A DNA stretch of 20,995 bases from Oscillospiraceae bacterium (lineage in GTDB: Bacteria > Bacillota_A > Clostridia > Oscillospirales > Oscillospiraceae), in contig JAFOBK010000041.1 of the NCBI GenBank assembly GCA_017381835.1, forward strand, positions 1-20,995. The letters are read 5' to 3'. Positions 6,861-14,351 of this stretch are shown in pieces. The notes beneath the pieces were generated by a model, which saw only the letters and a list, made by a program, of their open reading frames with translations, was not told the DNA's origin and searched no databases. Numbering within the stretch: position 1 is the stretch's first letter; every line of letters begins with the position of its first letter. Both the position numbers and the translations under genes were made by a program.

Positions 6861-7106
6861 ATGATAAGCTCATGAATAAATACCTGCCGTAAGCACTTAC
6901 GAAGCTTCCGAAAATCGCAATCATTTTGTTAATTTCACCATATAAAATCGGGTTGTTAACAAGTTTATCTTTCGTTTTCGAAACTTTTCGTTTGCAAACC
7001 AACAGCATGCAGAAATGGCATCAAAAGTCAAGTATGCAAATTGCAAAAAATATCACAAGTCTTTTGTATGTTATCCACAAATTTTGTTGACTTTTCTTTC
7101 GCATTA
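6861..7106. promoter_or_regulatory. AT-rich upstream region of the importer operon with palindromes
   Basis: No credible gene lies here. The stretch is AT-rich and carries two related palindromic motifs in tandem: GTTTTCGAAAC (6974-6984) and GTTTGCAAAC (6990-6999), each preceded by TTTC, 16 bases apart. A further TTGCAA lies at 7041-7046 and another in the leader at 7180-7185. GTTT-(CG or GC)-AAAC palindromes resemble LacI-family operators, but no LacI gene is in the window. They lie 100 to 130 bases upstream of the -35 box. Confidence 0.4.
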
Positions 7107-7135
7107 TTGACATGATGCAGTAGAAAAAGTAAAAT
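7107..7135 (+). promoter_or_regulatory. Strong promoter of the ABC importer operon
   Basis: TTGACA (7107-7112, perfect), 17-base spacer, TAAAAT (7130-7135, 5 of 6). The start would be near 7142, giving a leader of about 88 bases that contains the inverted repeats at 7161-7201. A second, poorer TTGACT lies at 7087-7092. Confidence 0.8.
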
Positions 7136-7160
7136 AAATGCATCCGGAACAAAGTATACG

Positions 7161-7201
7161 ACTTTGCACATTCTTGAAATTGCAAAGTTCTAAGAATGTG
7201 C
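7161..7201 (+). promoter_or_regulatory. Leader with two mutually exclusive hairpins
   Basis: GCACATTCTT (7166-7175) pairs perfectly with AAGAATGTGC (7192-7201), a 10-bp stem with a 16-base loop. ACTTTGCA (7161-7168) also pairs perfectly with TGCAAAGT (7181-7188), an 8-bp stem. The two stems share bases 7166-7168 and interlock, so only one can form fully. They end about 15 bases before AAGGAGG of the binding-protein gene. This could be an RNA switch, a 5' stabiliser or a DNA operator pair. Confidence 0.45.
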
Positions 7202-7230
7202 CGGGAAAATTTTAAGGAGGAAAGAAACAA

Positions 7231-8940
7231 ATGAAGAAACTGTTAGCTCTGCTGTTGGCTCTGGTCATGGTTATTGGCCTGGCAGCTTGCGGCGCAAAGG
7301 CTCCTGAAGCAGCTCCCGAAGCAGCTCCTGAAGCAGCTCCCGCTCCCGAGGCAGCTCCCGAAGCAGCTCCTGAAGCAGCTCCCGAGGCAGCTCCCACCAC
7401 TATGTACGCAATTACCGGTCCTTCCGAAGTGTTCGAGATTCCCTGGTTCAACGCAGGTCCTCACACTTGGGTTAAGGCAATGTTCGAGCCCCTGATCGGC
7501 TTCGATGCAAAGGGCGATCCCACTCTGGAAGCTGGTATGGCATCTGCCTACGAGTTTGCACCCGACGGCCTGTCCGCTACCGTCACCCTGCGTGATGGTC
7601 TGAAGTGGCACGACGGCACCCCCGTTACCACCGACGACGTTCTGTGGTCCCTGCAGACCTGTGCTGAACTGACCGATACCGTTCAGGCTCTGGTTAAGGG
7701 CGGCGCAACCAACGTTGACTTTGAGAAGACCACTGTTGACGGCAATACTATTAATTTCGTATTCAAGGGCCTGAATGTTACTCAGCTGCAGGCATTCTGC
7801 CAGACCCACATTCTGCCCAAGCACTGCCTGGAGAACTCTGATGCTACCGTTCTGCAGCAGGATGCATTCTGGCAGGCACCCATCGGCTCCGGTCCCTGGA
7901 AGCTCGAGTCCTGCGTTATGGGCGAGTATGCTAACCTGGTTCCCTTCGAAGAGTACTGGGATGGCGCACCCTCCTTCAACATCTACCTGACTCCCTCTCA
8001 CATCGACGCTGACCCCAACTTTGTTACCAAGGTTCTGGACGGCAAGCTGGACTACGCATACACCAAGACCTACGCTGACGTACAGGCTCTGGCAGGCGTT
8101 GAAGGCGTCACCGTTACTCCCGTTTCCGTTCTGTACACCCGTTGGATCAACTTCAACCAGTTCCCCAAGGTTGCTGGCGAAGTTAACCCCCTGTCCGATC
8201 TGCGTGTCCGCCAGGCTATCACCATGGCTCTGGACCGTAAGCTGATCTGCGAGCAGGTCTTCGGTGGCGCAGCTGATCCCGGCGACGGCACCCTGACTCC
8301 CACCGGTACCGCATGGAAGGTCGAAGGCCTGGAGGCTTACGACTACAACCCCGAGATGGCAAAGCAGCTGCTGGCTGAAGCAGGCTATGACTTCAACCGC
8401 GTTCTGACCATGGGCTACTACTACACCGATCAGACCACCCAGGATCTGGTTGCTATCATGCAGCAGATGCTGGCTCAGGTTGGTGTTAAGATCGAAGGCT
8501 GGCTGATCGAAGGCGATACCGCTACCCTGCTGAACACCATGCCCGGCGATGCTACTGACGCAGCTCGTCTGGATCCCACCAGCGTTTCCAATGTTAAGTG
8601 GGACCTGTGCTACGCAGCACTGGCAGCTACCTCTTACCACAACTACTACCAGCGTTTTGCTTCCGGCGAACTGGGTGGCGTTGCTAACTCCGCTCCCAGA
8701 TCCGACGAAATCGATGCAATGGTTGCTAAGCTGATGAACTCTGCTAACGTAGAGGATCAGAAGGCTGCATACGCTGAGCTGGAGAAGTGGCAGGCAGAAA
8801 ACCTGTACATCATGCCCATGTACTATCAGCCCATCTGGCTGGTCACCACCGACAAGATTACCCACAACCTGGATCTGAGCAACCTGGGCAATCCTCAGTT
8901 CGACTGGGATATGAGCATGCACGAGTGGACTCTGAAGTAA
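7231..8940 (+). CDS. ABC transporter substrate-binding lipoprotein, family 5 (Dpp/Opp type)
   Basis: A 569-residue extracytoplasmic solute-binding protein of the SBP_bac_5 family, anchored to the membrane by lipid on Cys20: the signal peptide is positively charged then hydrophobic, and the lipobox reads LAAC. Residues 25-55 are a low-complexity PEAA-repeat linker. The domain then begins (about 68-110) and shows the family segment LRDGLKWHDGTPVTTDDV near 127-145, the VRQAITMALDR segment near 327-337, and the usual C-terminal lobe. Family members bind peptides, nickel, and also sugars; H. ducreyi SatA, for sialic acid, is a member. First gene of the importer operon, preceded by AAGGAGG; codon use is strongly biased, as expected for an abundant protein. 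The ligand cannot be read from sequence. Confidence 0.95.
   Translation: MKKLLALLLALVMVIGLAACGAKAPEAAPEAAPEAAPAPEAAPEAAPEAAPEAAPTTMYAITGPSEVFEIPWFNAGPHTWVKAMFEPLIGFDAKGDPTLEAGMASAYEFAPDGLSATVTLRDGLKWHDGTPVTTDDVLWSLQTCAELTDTVQALVKGGATNVDFEKTTVDGNTINFVFKGLNVTQLQAFCQTHILPKHCLENSDATVLQQDAFWQAPIGSGPWKLESCVMGEYANLVPFEEYWDGAPSFNIYLTPSHIDADPNFVTKVLDGKLDYAYTKTYADVQALAGVEGVTVTPVSVLYTRWINFNQFPKVAGEVNPLSDLRVRQAITMALDRKLICEQVFGGAADPGDGTLTPTGTAWKVEGLEAYDYNPEMAKQLLAEAGYDFNRVLTMGYYYTDQTTQDLVAIMQQMLAQVGVKIEGWLIEGDTATLLNTMPGDATDAARLDPTSVSNVKWDLCYAALAATSYHNYYQRFASGELGGVANSAPRSDEIDAMVAKLMNSANVEDQKAAYAELEKWQAENLYIMPMYYQPIWLVTTDKITHNLDLSNLGNPQFDWDMSMHEWTLK
7303..7392 (+). repeat. 12-bp tandem repeat coding a PEAA linker
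   Basis: Seven copies of a 12-base unit (CCYGARGCAGCT, protein PEAA) occur in frame, interrupted once by a six-base PA insertion after the third copy. It codes the flexible tether between the lipid anchor (Cys20) and the binding domain. Copies differ only in silent third positions, so slippage could change tether length in multiples of four residues without a frameshift. Confidence 0.9.
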
Positions 8941-8988
8941 TTTAACTTCATCAGTTCTCCCAAAACTAAACAGTTAGGCTAAGTTATG

Positions 8989-9018
8989 GGGGCGAAGTAT
9001 CATATGATACTTCGCCCC
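8989..9018 (+). other. Perfect 30-base palindrome after the binding-protein gene
   Basis: GGGGCGAAGTATCAT (8989-9003) is followed at once by its exact reverse complement to 9018. As RNA this gives a GC-capped stem of about 13 bp with a tight loop, followed by UUAUC, not a U tract, so full termination is doubtful. It starts 48 bases after the stop. It may stabilise the binding-protein message against 3' decay or partly terminate, giving more binding protein than permease. Confidence 0.75.
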
Positions 9019-9031
9019 TTATCACAATCGA

Positions 9032-9076
9032 CGATCCGTCCCGAAAAGAGAACGGAACTCTTTTCGGAACGGATTG
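9032..9076 (+). other. Second strong hairpin, directly before the permease ribosome site
   Basis: CCGAAAAGAG (9041-9050) pairs with CTCTTTTCGG (9058-9067) around seven bases. After a single C-A mismatch (9040, 9068), ATCCGT (9034-9039) pairs with ACGGAT (9069-9074), and two more pairs extend it to 9032 and 9076. It ends a few bases before the AGAGGTG of the permease gene, so it may influence its translation or mark an RNA-processing boundary. Confidence 0.7.
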
Positions 9077-9091
9077 GAAAGAGGTGTATAT

Positions 9092-10051
9092 ATGGGAAAA
9101 TATATTTTAAAGCGTATCTCTACCTTTATCCCCATGGTTTTGGTCATGAGCTTCCTGATTTACGGCGGCATCGAACTGGCACCCGGTGACTTTGTCAGTA
9201 AGATGATCCCCCTGGATCAGATTGCAATCATGTCCCCTGAGGAAATCGCTGCCGTCCGCGCAGCATACGGTCTGGATCAGCCTTTTGTTATCCGCTACTT
9301 CAAGTGGGTTTGGCAGATCCTCCAGGGCAACTGGGGCAACTCCATGGCCTCCGGTGTTCCTGTTCGCGAGATCATTGCACAGAAGCTGCCCATCACCATG
9401 GAGCTGGCTTTGACAGGTCTCGTACTCTCCGCAATTCTGGGTTGTATCTTCGGCATCATCTCCGCTCTGAAGCGCGGCCAGCTGGTTGACCAGGTTCTGA
9501 CTTTCGCCGGTATCGTAGGTCTGTCCGTTCCTCAGTTCTTCTTCGGCTCCCTGGCTATCCTGTTCTTCGCGCTGAAATGGCATCTGCTGCCCTCCGGTGG
9601 ACGTACCACCATGGAAATGGTTTACTGGTGGGAGCATCTGGAGTACCTGATCCTGCCCGGTTTGGTTCTGGGTATCACCCAGACCGCATCTGTTATGCGT
9701 TATGCCCGTTCCTCCATGCTGGAATCCATGAATAAGGATTTCGTTAAGACCGCTCGCTCCAAGGGCCTTCCCGAATGGAAGGTTAATCTGAAGCACGGCT
9801 TCCGTGTTTCCATGATGCCCGTTGTTGTTTTGCTGGGTCTGCGTATCCCCTTCCTGATTTCTTCCTGCGTGGTTATTGAAAATGTATTCCAGTGGCCCGG
9901 TATCGGTCAGACCTTTAAGGATGCAGTCTGGATGGGCAACTATCCTCTGGTTATGATGATCGCTCTGATCATGGTTATCATGGTTCTGATCATCTCCCTG
10001 TTCCTGGATATTATGACCAGAGTCCTGGATCCCCGTGTTAAGTTTAATTAA
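9092..10051 (+). CDS. ABC transporter permease, DppB/OppB type
   Basis: A 319-residue inner-membrane permease with about six membrane segments (near 10-28, 102-125, 136-160, 187-204, 242-265, 285-307). The N-terminal YILKRISTFIPMVLVMSFLI and the GLDQPFVIRYFKW segment are typical of DppB. The cytoplasmic EAA loop that docks the ATPase lies at 216-238 (DFVKTARSKG). The ATG at 9092 is chosen because AGAGGTG precedes it; an in-frame TTG at 9074 lies inside the upstream hairpin. It pairs with the next permease to form the channel. The 151-base gap from the binding-protein gene holds two hairpins, the only sizeable gap in the operon. Confidence 0.95.
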   Translation: MGKYILKRISTFIPMVLVMSFLIYGGIELAPGDFVSKMIPLDQIAIMSPEEIAAVRAAYGLDQPFVIRYFKWVWQILQGNWGNSMASGVPVREIIAQKLPITMELALTGLVLSAILGCIFGIISALKRGQLVDQVLTFAGIVGLSVPQFFFGSLAILFFALKWHLLPSGGRTTMEMVYWWEHLEYLILPGLVLGITQTASVMRYARSSMLESMNKDFVKTARSKGLPEWKVNLKHGFRVSMMPVVVLLGLRIPFLISSCVVIENVFQWPGIGQTFKDAVWMGNYPLVMMIALIMVIMVLIISLFLDIMTRVLDPRVKFN

Positions 10052-10068
10052 AAGGAGGCGAATCAGTT

Positions 10069-10992
10069 ATGACTTTTGGTGAAAAGCGTTTTAACAAGAA
10101 ATTAGATAAGATTCGCCGCTTGGAAGAATCCGGTGTTCTTGCCAAGAAAAAGAAGAAGAGCCGTGCGTTTAACAAGTTTTTGAGCAACAAGCTGGCTGTA
10201 TTCGGCACCTGCTTGTTCATCATCATCCTGCTTGCTTGTATCTGTGCACCTCTGCTGACCCCCTATGATCCCGCTGCCATCGACCTGATGAATATGTCCA
10301 AGGCTCCCAATGCTGAGCATATTTTCGGTACTGACAAGATCGGCCGCGACCTGTTTGCCCGCTGTCTGTACGGCGGCCGTACTTCCATTTTGATCGCCGG
10401 CGCCGGTTCTCTGGGCGGTGCGGTCATCGGTGTTATCCTGGGCTGCTTCGCTGGTTACAAGGGTGGCTGGTTCGACAAGATCACTATGCGTGCATCTGAG
10501 ATCTTTATGTCCTTCCCCCAGCTGATCCTGGTTCTGGTTATGCTGACCATCATGGGTCAGTCCATGGTCAACATCATCATCATCTTCATCTGCACCGGCT
10601 GGTCGGGCGTCTACCGTCAGGCAAGAGCCGCAATGCTCTCCATCCGCGAGGAAGAATATGTGCAGGCACTGCATGCATTTGGTCTGAACGATATGATCGT
10701 CTGTTTTAAGCACATGCTGCCCAACGCACTGAGCCCTGTTATCGTTAACATTACCATCAACTTTGCAACCATGATCCTGGAAGAGGCTTCTCTGAGCTTC
10801 CTGGGCCTGGGTGTTCCTATGGAAATCCCCACCTGGGGCAACATTCTGAATGCTGCACAGGATCTGCACACCCTGCAGAATGCATGGTGGATCTGGCTGT
10901 TTGCCGGTATCGTTATTTCCCTGTTCGTTATGGGCGTCAGCTTTATGGGCGATGGTATCCGTGATACCACCGACTCCTCTATCCAGGGTTAA
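10069..10992 (+). CDS. ABC transporter permease, DppC/OppC type
   Basis: A 307-residue inner-membrane permease. After a charged cytoplasmic N-terminus (about 1-40, with a KKKKK run at 26-30) it has the first membrane segment (43-62), then HIFGTDKIGRDLFARCLYG (85-102), the DppC signature, and five further membrane segments. The EAA loop is EEYVQALHAFGLND (195-208), and LEEASLSFLGLG (238-248) is the usual C-terminal block. AAAGGAGG precedes the ATG at 10069, 17 bases after the DppB-type stop. It forms the heterodimeric pore with that protein. The lysine-rich N-terminus is longer than the short tail of many DppC proteins. Confidence 0.95.
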   Translation: MTFGEKRFNKKLDKIRRLEESGVLAKKKKKSRAFNKFLSNKLAVFGTCLFIIILLACICAPLLTPYDPAAIDLMNMSKAPNAEHIFGTDKIGRDLFARCLYGGRTSILIAGAGSLGGAVIGVILGCFAGYKGGWFDKITMRASEIFMSFPQLILVLVMLTIMGQSMVNIIIIFICTGWSGVYRQARAAMLSIREEEYVQALHAFGLNDMIVCFKHMLPNALSPVIVNITINFATMILEEASLSFLGLGVPMEIPTWGNILNAAQDLHTLQNAWWIWLFAGIVISLFVMGVSFMGDGIRDTTDSSIQG

Positions 10993-11004
10993 GGAGGTCT
11001 GAAT

Positions 11005-12009
11005 ATGAGTGGCGAAAGCGTTATTTCCGTAAAGAATATTAAGACCTACTTCTATTCTGAAAACCGCTGCAACCGTGCAGTTAACGGTGTCAGCTTTGAG
11101 GTCAAGCGCGGCAGAACTCTGTGCGTTGTTGGTGAATCCGGCTGCGGTAAGTCCGTTACCGCTTCCTCCATCATGCAGTTACTGCCCAGACTGGCCCGTA
11201 TTGAAGAAGGTCAGATCATTTATCACAGCGAAGACAGAGGCGATATTGAGATCCAGAATCTGCCCCGTAACGGCAAAGAAATGCGCCAGCTCCGCGGCAA
11301 GGACATCGCTATGATCTTCCAGGATCCCATGACCGCACTGAACCCCGTGTTCAAGGTCGGTGATCAGATCGCAGAAAACATTATGCAGCACGAGAAGGTT
11401 TCCAAGAAGGAAGCTATGGCACGCGCACTGGAGCTGCTGACTCAAATGGGTATTCCTGAGCCTGAAAAGCGCATCAATCAGTACCCCCACGAGTTTTCCG
11501 GCGGTATGCGCCAGCGTGCAGTCATCGCTCTGGCAATGAGCTGCAATCCCAAGGTTCTGCTGGCTGACGAACCCACCACCGCTCTGGACGTTACCATCCA
11601 GGCTCAGATCTTCGAGCTGATGGATATGCTGAAGCGTGAGCATAATACCGCTATTATGCTGATCACCCACGATATGGGTGTTGTCAGTGAACTGGCAGAT
11701 GACGTTCTGGTTATGTACATGGGCAATGTTATCGAGTCCGGTACCGCCCGTGAAGTTCTAAAGAATCCCAAGCACCCCTACACCAAGGCACTGCTGGCTT
11801 CTATCCCTATTCTGGGCAGAAGCAAGGATCAGCAGATCAATCCCATCCGCGGCATGACTCCCAACCCCTACAACCGTCCCAAGGGTTGCCAGTTTGAGCC
11901 CAGATGTGATTTCGCATGCGATAAGTGCAGAGAGTGCATGCCCGATGAGACCAAGCTGGACGGCACCCACATGGTGCGCTGCCATAACTGGGAGGAGGCC
12001 GACAAATGA
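11005..12009 (+). CDS. ABC transporter ATPase, DppD/OppD type
   Basis: A 334-residue ATP-binding subunit energising the importer at the inner face of the membrane. Walker A GESGCGKS (43-50), Q-loop Gln106, signature FSGGMRQR (164-171), Walker B VLLADEP (184-190) and H-loop His222 are all intact. The C-terminal oligopeptide-transporter region (about 240-330) has six cysteines (295, 301, 305, 308, 311, 326). Some Dpp/Opp ATPases are reported to hold an iron-sulphur cluster in this region. The start follows TAAGGAGG, which overlaps the upstream stop codon. Its last codons overlap the next ATPase by four bases (ATGA), showing translational coupling. Confidence 0.95.
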   Translation: MSGESVISVKNIKTYFYSENRCNRAVNGVSFEVKRGRTLCVVGESGCGKSVTASSIMQLLPRLARIEEGQIIYHSEDRGDIEIQNLPRNGKEMRQLRGKDIAMIFQDPMTALNPVFKVGDQIAENIMQHEKVSKKEAMARALELLTQMGIPEPEKRINQYPHEFSGGMRQRAVIALAMSCNPKVLLADEPTTALDVTIQAQIFELMDMLKREHNTAIMLITHDMGVVSELADDVLVMYMGNVIESGTAREVLKNPKHPYTKALLASIPILGRSKDQQINPIRGMTPNPYNRPKGCQFEPRCDFACDKCRECMPDETKLDGTHMVRCHNWEEADK

Positions 12010-13001
12010 GCGAAAGAAAGCCGATTATTACCGTTAAAGGTTTAAAGACCCACTTCCCTGTTAAGGGTACCAAGAAGGTTGTCCGCGCAGTTGACGGCGT
12101 TGACCTGGTTATCTACGAAGGTGAGACCGTTGGCGTTGTCGGTGAATCCGGTTGCGGCAAGACCACCCTGGGCAAGACCATCCTGCAGCTGATCCGCCCC
12201 ACCGGCGGAGAGGTCATCTATGAATTCGAAGATGGCCCCGCTGATCTGTGCAAGATGAACTACCGTCAGCTGGATAAGGCAAGACGGGAAATGCAGATTG
12301 TCTTCCAGGATCCCCAGTCCTCCCTAAACCCCTCCTTCACTGTCTATCAGTCCATGTCCGATCCTCTGAAGAAGTTCGGCCTGAAGACCAAGGCAGAGCG
12401 CAGACAGCGTGTCGGCGACCTGCTGGAAGAAGTTAACATGCAGCGTGAGTACATGGATCGCTATCCCTCCGAGTTCTCCGGCGGTCAGCGTCAGAGAATC
12501 GGTATCGCCCGTGCACTATCCATCGACCCCAAGGTTATCGTCTGTGACGAAGCGGTTTCCGCTCTGGACGTTTCCATTCAGGCTCAGGTTCTGAACCTGA
12601 TGAACGATCTGAAGCGCGATCGCAACCTGACTTACATCTTCATCTCTCACGATATGTCTGTTATCGAGTACATCTCCGACAGAATCGTGGTTATGTACCT
12701 GGGTAAGATCATGGAGATCTCCGATGCAGAAGAGCTGTATAAGAAGCCTGTCCATCCCTACACTCAGGCTCTTCTGTCCGCTATCCCCGTGGCCGATATC
12801 GACCACCAGAAGGAGCGTATCCTGCTGGAAGGCGATGTTCCCTCCCCCATCAATGTTCCCTCCGGCTGCCGTTTCCATACCCGCTGCCAGCACTGCCAGC
12901 AGATTTGTAAGGAAAAGGAACCCGAGCTCAAGACCTACATTGAGAACGGCAAGGAGCATATGGTTGCCTGCCACTTCTCCGACAAGGCTTTCGAAGCCTG
13001 A
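12006..13001 (+). CDS. ABC transporter ATPase, DppF/OppF type
   Basis: A 331-residue ATP-binding subunit, partner of the preceding ATPase. Walker A GESGCGKT (46-53), Gln101, signature FSGGQRQR (157-164), Walker B VIVCDEA (177-183; the usual DEP is DEA, which is common in DppF) and His215 are intact. The C-terminal region again carries cysteines (288, 294, 297, 301, 322) in the GCRFHTRC pattern typical of DppF/OppF. It overlaps the upstream stop by four bases and is last in the importer operon, 12 bases before a strong terminator. All parts of a five-component importer are present and unbroken. Confidence 0.95.
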   Translation: MSERKPIITVKGLKTHFPVKGTKKVVRAVDGVDLVIYEGETVGVVGESGCGKTTLGKTILQLIRPTGGEVIYEFEDGPADLCKMNYRQLDKARREMQIVFQDPQSSLNPSFTVYQSMSDPLKKFGLKTKAERRQRVGDLLEEVNMQREYMDRYPSEFSGGQRQRIGIARALSIDPKVIVCDEAVSALDVSIQAQVLNLMNDLKRDRNLTYIFISHDMSVIEYISDRIVVMYLGKIMEISDAEELYKKPVHPYTQALLSAIPVADIDHQKERILLEGDVPSPINVPSGCRFHTRCQHCQQICKEKEPELKTYIENGKEHMVACHFSDKAFEA

Positions 13002-13012
13002 TTGCACAGCAA

Positions 13013-13048
13013 AAGCGCCGCATCCACCCGGATGCGGCGCTTATTTCT
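13013..13048 (+). terminator. Terminator of the importer operon, likely bidirectional
   Basis: A perfect 13-bp GC-rich stem: AAGCGCCGCATCC (13013-13025), loop ACCC, GGATGCGGCGCTT (13030-13042), followed by ATTTCTTT. On the minus strand the stem is followed by two more T (four in a row). It lies between convergent genes, so it probably also ends the leftward MFS transcript (stop 13057). Confidence 0.92.
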
Positions 13049-13056
13049 TTCTAATG

Positions 13057-14268
13057 TCATCTGTCAGCCTCTGAGAACCGATAATACATACGCTTGTGCA
13101 GGATCATTCCGAAGGTATAGCCTACCGCACAAGCCACCAGAACCGTCCAAACCAGGCCCTTATCCAGCAGGTGTGCAGTCACATAGGTAGAGATCGTAGA
13201 AACCAGGAACAGCAGTGTATTGCGCCATGCATTATAGGCGCCGGCAATTTGCGGATCTACAATATGAATCACCATGATGGGGATGGTGCAGTCAATCAGC
13301 ATCTGACCGGTGTAGACCAGCAGGTACAGGAAGTAGAACAGATAAGTATTGCCCCGGGGCAGGAACAGCACCGACAGGAGCAAAACACTGCCTACAGTAC
13401 CGATGCTGGGCATCTTGATCTTATCACTTAAAAAATGATGGATTCCCGCTGCCAGCAAACAGCCGCAGGCGGTAATAATCGGCAGCTTGGAAGCTTCCGC
13501 ATCAGAATACCCCAGATTCAGCATAATCAGCACCATGGAACCGGTGATACCAAAGGTGATGCCCCGCAGCAGCGTGGGAAGAATAATAGCTTTAAATTTT
13601 GGGGAACGGAACATTTCCAGCAGCTGCTTTACGGTCATGGAATTCTTTCTAAGTACCGAAGCATCTTCCAGCGGTTTTAAAGTGCGGCAGCATAAGCAGG
13701 AAATCGTCAGCAATCCCGTAGCCAGCACCATACACCACAAATAAGGCTGGCCGCCAAGTTTTACTGCGATGATCTTTGAAAAGCAAAAGCTCAAACCGAT
13801 GCCAACAATGCCTCTGATAGCAGAATCCGTAAAAATCATACTGCCGTATCGTTCCAGCGGAATAATCTGGTACGGTATTTTATATTCCAGAATACTTTTT
13901 AGCGCCGCCAGCAATGTGATGGAAGCCGCGATACATGCCGCTAACACCAGCACCACATTACTGGATGCCTGGGATTTGATCAGTGGCATATAGCATAGAC
14001 TCAGAAGGATTTGACACAGCAGCACAAAACCGGTGGTTCTTTTGGGATTTCCGCTCTTATCTGCTATTTTTGAAAACAGAATTGTACCGATCAGCGTCGA
14101 CATCTGCACCACTGTGGCAAAGGTACCGATCTGGACAGTGCCAAGACCCTTGTCCGCCAAAAACAGCTGCATCAGCGCGCCGTTAACCATGGGCAGCGCC
14201 GCAGTATATGTCGCAGCCATTGCTGCGTAAAAGCCGATATTTCTGGTACCGGCATCCACTTTCTTCAT
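13057..14268 (-). CDS. MFS transporter (12 membrane segments)
   Basis: A 403-residue integral membrane protein of the major facilitator superfamily, with about 12 hydrophobic helices in two halves and a central cytoplasmic loop near 200-222. FSKIADKSGNPKRTTG near residues 65-80 is the loop between helices 2 and 3, the place of the family's GxLaDrxGrr signature. It resembles the sugar and nucleoside proton-symporter side of the superfamily, but that is an impression. Substrate unknown; uptake or export of a pathway compound is plausible. The ATG at 14268 has AGAGGAA 8 bases upstream. It lies 83 bases after the last SDR gene with a hairpin between, so it may be read at a lower level. Its base composition is more AT-rich than the neighbouring SDR genes, so it may have another origin. 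Confidence 0.88.
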   Translation of the reverse strand: MKKVDAGTRNIGFYAAMAATYTAALPMVNGALMQLFLADKGLGTVQIGTFATVVQMSTLIGTILFSKIADKSGNPKRTTGFVLLCQILLSLCYMPLIKSQASSNVVLVLAACIAASITLLAALKSILEYKIPYQIIPLERYGSMIFTDSAIRGIVGIGLSFCFSKIIAVKLGGQPYLWCMVLATGLLTISCLCCRTLKPLEDASVLRKNSMTVKQLLEMFRSPKFKAIILPTLLRGITFGITGSMVLIMLNLGYSDAEASKLPIITACGCLLAAGIHHFLSDKIKMPSIGTVGSVLLLSVLFLPRGNTYLFYFLYLLVYTGQMLIDCTIPIMVIHIVDPQIAGAYNAWRNTLLFLVSTISTYVTAHLLDKGLVWTVLVACAVGYTFGMILHKRMYYRFSEADR

Positions 14269-14313
14269 TGTTTGATTCCTCTACAAATCAATACACCAAC
14301 GGATCATTCTCAG

Positions 14314-14344
14314 AAGGCGGCAGGGAGAACCCTGCCGCCTTTTT
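14314..14344. terminator. Hairpin between SDR and MFS genes, best U tract on the plus strand
   Basis: A perfect 12-bp stem: AAGGCGGCAGGG (14314-14325), loop AGAA, CCCTGCCGCCTT (14330-14341). The run of five T (14340-14344) follows it on the plus strand, where no gene is known to read in. In the minus direction, that of the flanking genes, the stem is followed by CTGAG, so it should terminate poorly or act as a 3' stabiliser for the SDR messages. Confidence 0.7.
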
Positions 14345-14351
14345 GTAGATA

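Noticed and set aside
7071..7079. TTATCCACA, a perfect DnaA-box match
   Set aside because: Single copy, with no dnaA, dnaN, AT-rich unwinding element or box cluster; one match of this size is expected by chance over tens of kilobases.
7021..7230. A 69-codon minus-strand frame in the importer promoter region
   Set aside because: It covers the promoter, leader and ribosome site of the importer operon, is AT-driven in composition and has no recognisable domain.
7243..8922. A 559-codon open frame on the minus strand opposite the binding-protein gene
   Set aside because: It mirrors the codon bias of the sense gene, has no ribosome site or promoter, and its translation is low-complexity and matches no family.
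9092..13001. Assigning the importer as nickel- or dipeptide-specific (dpp, opp or nik names)
   Set aside because: All five subunits belong to the shared family, and ligand type cannot be read from the sequence; hence no gene symbols were given.
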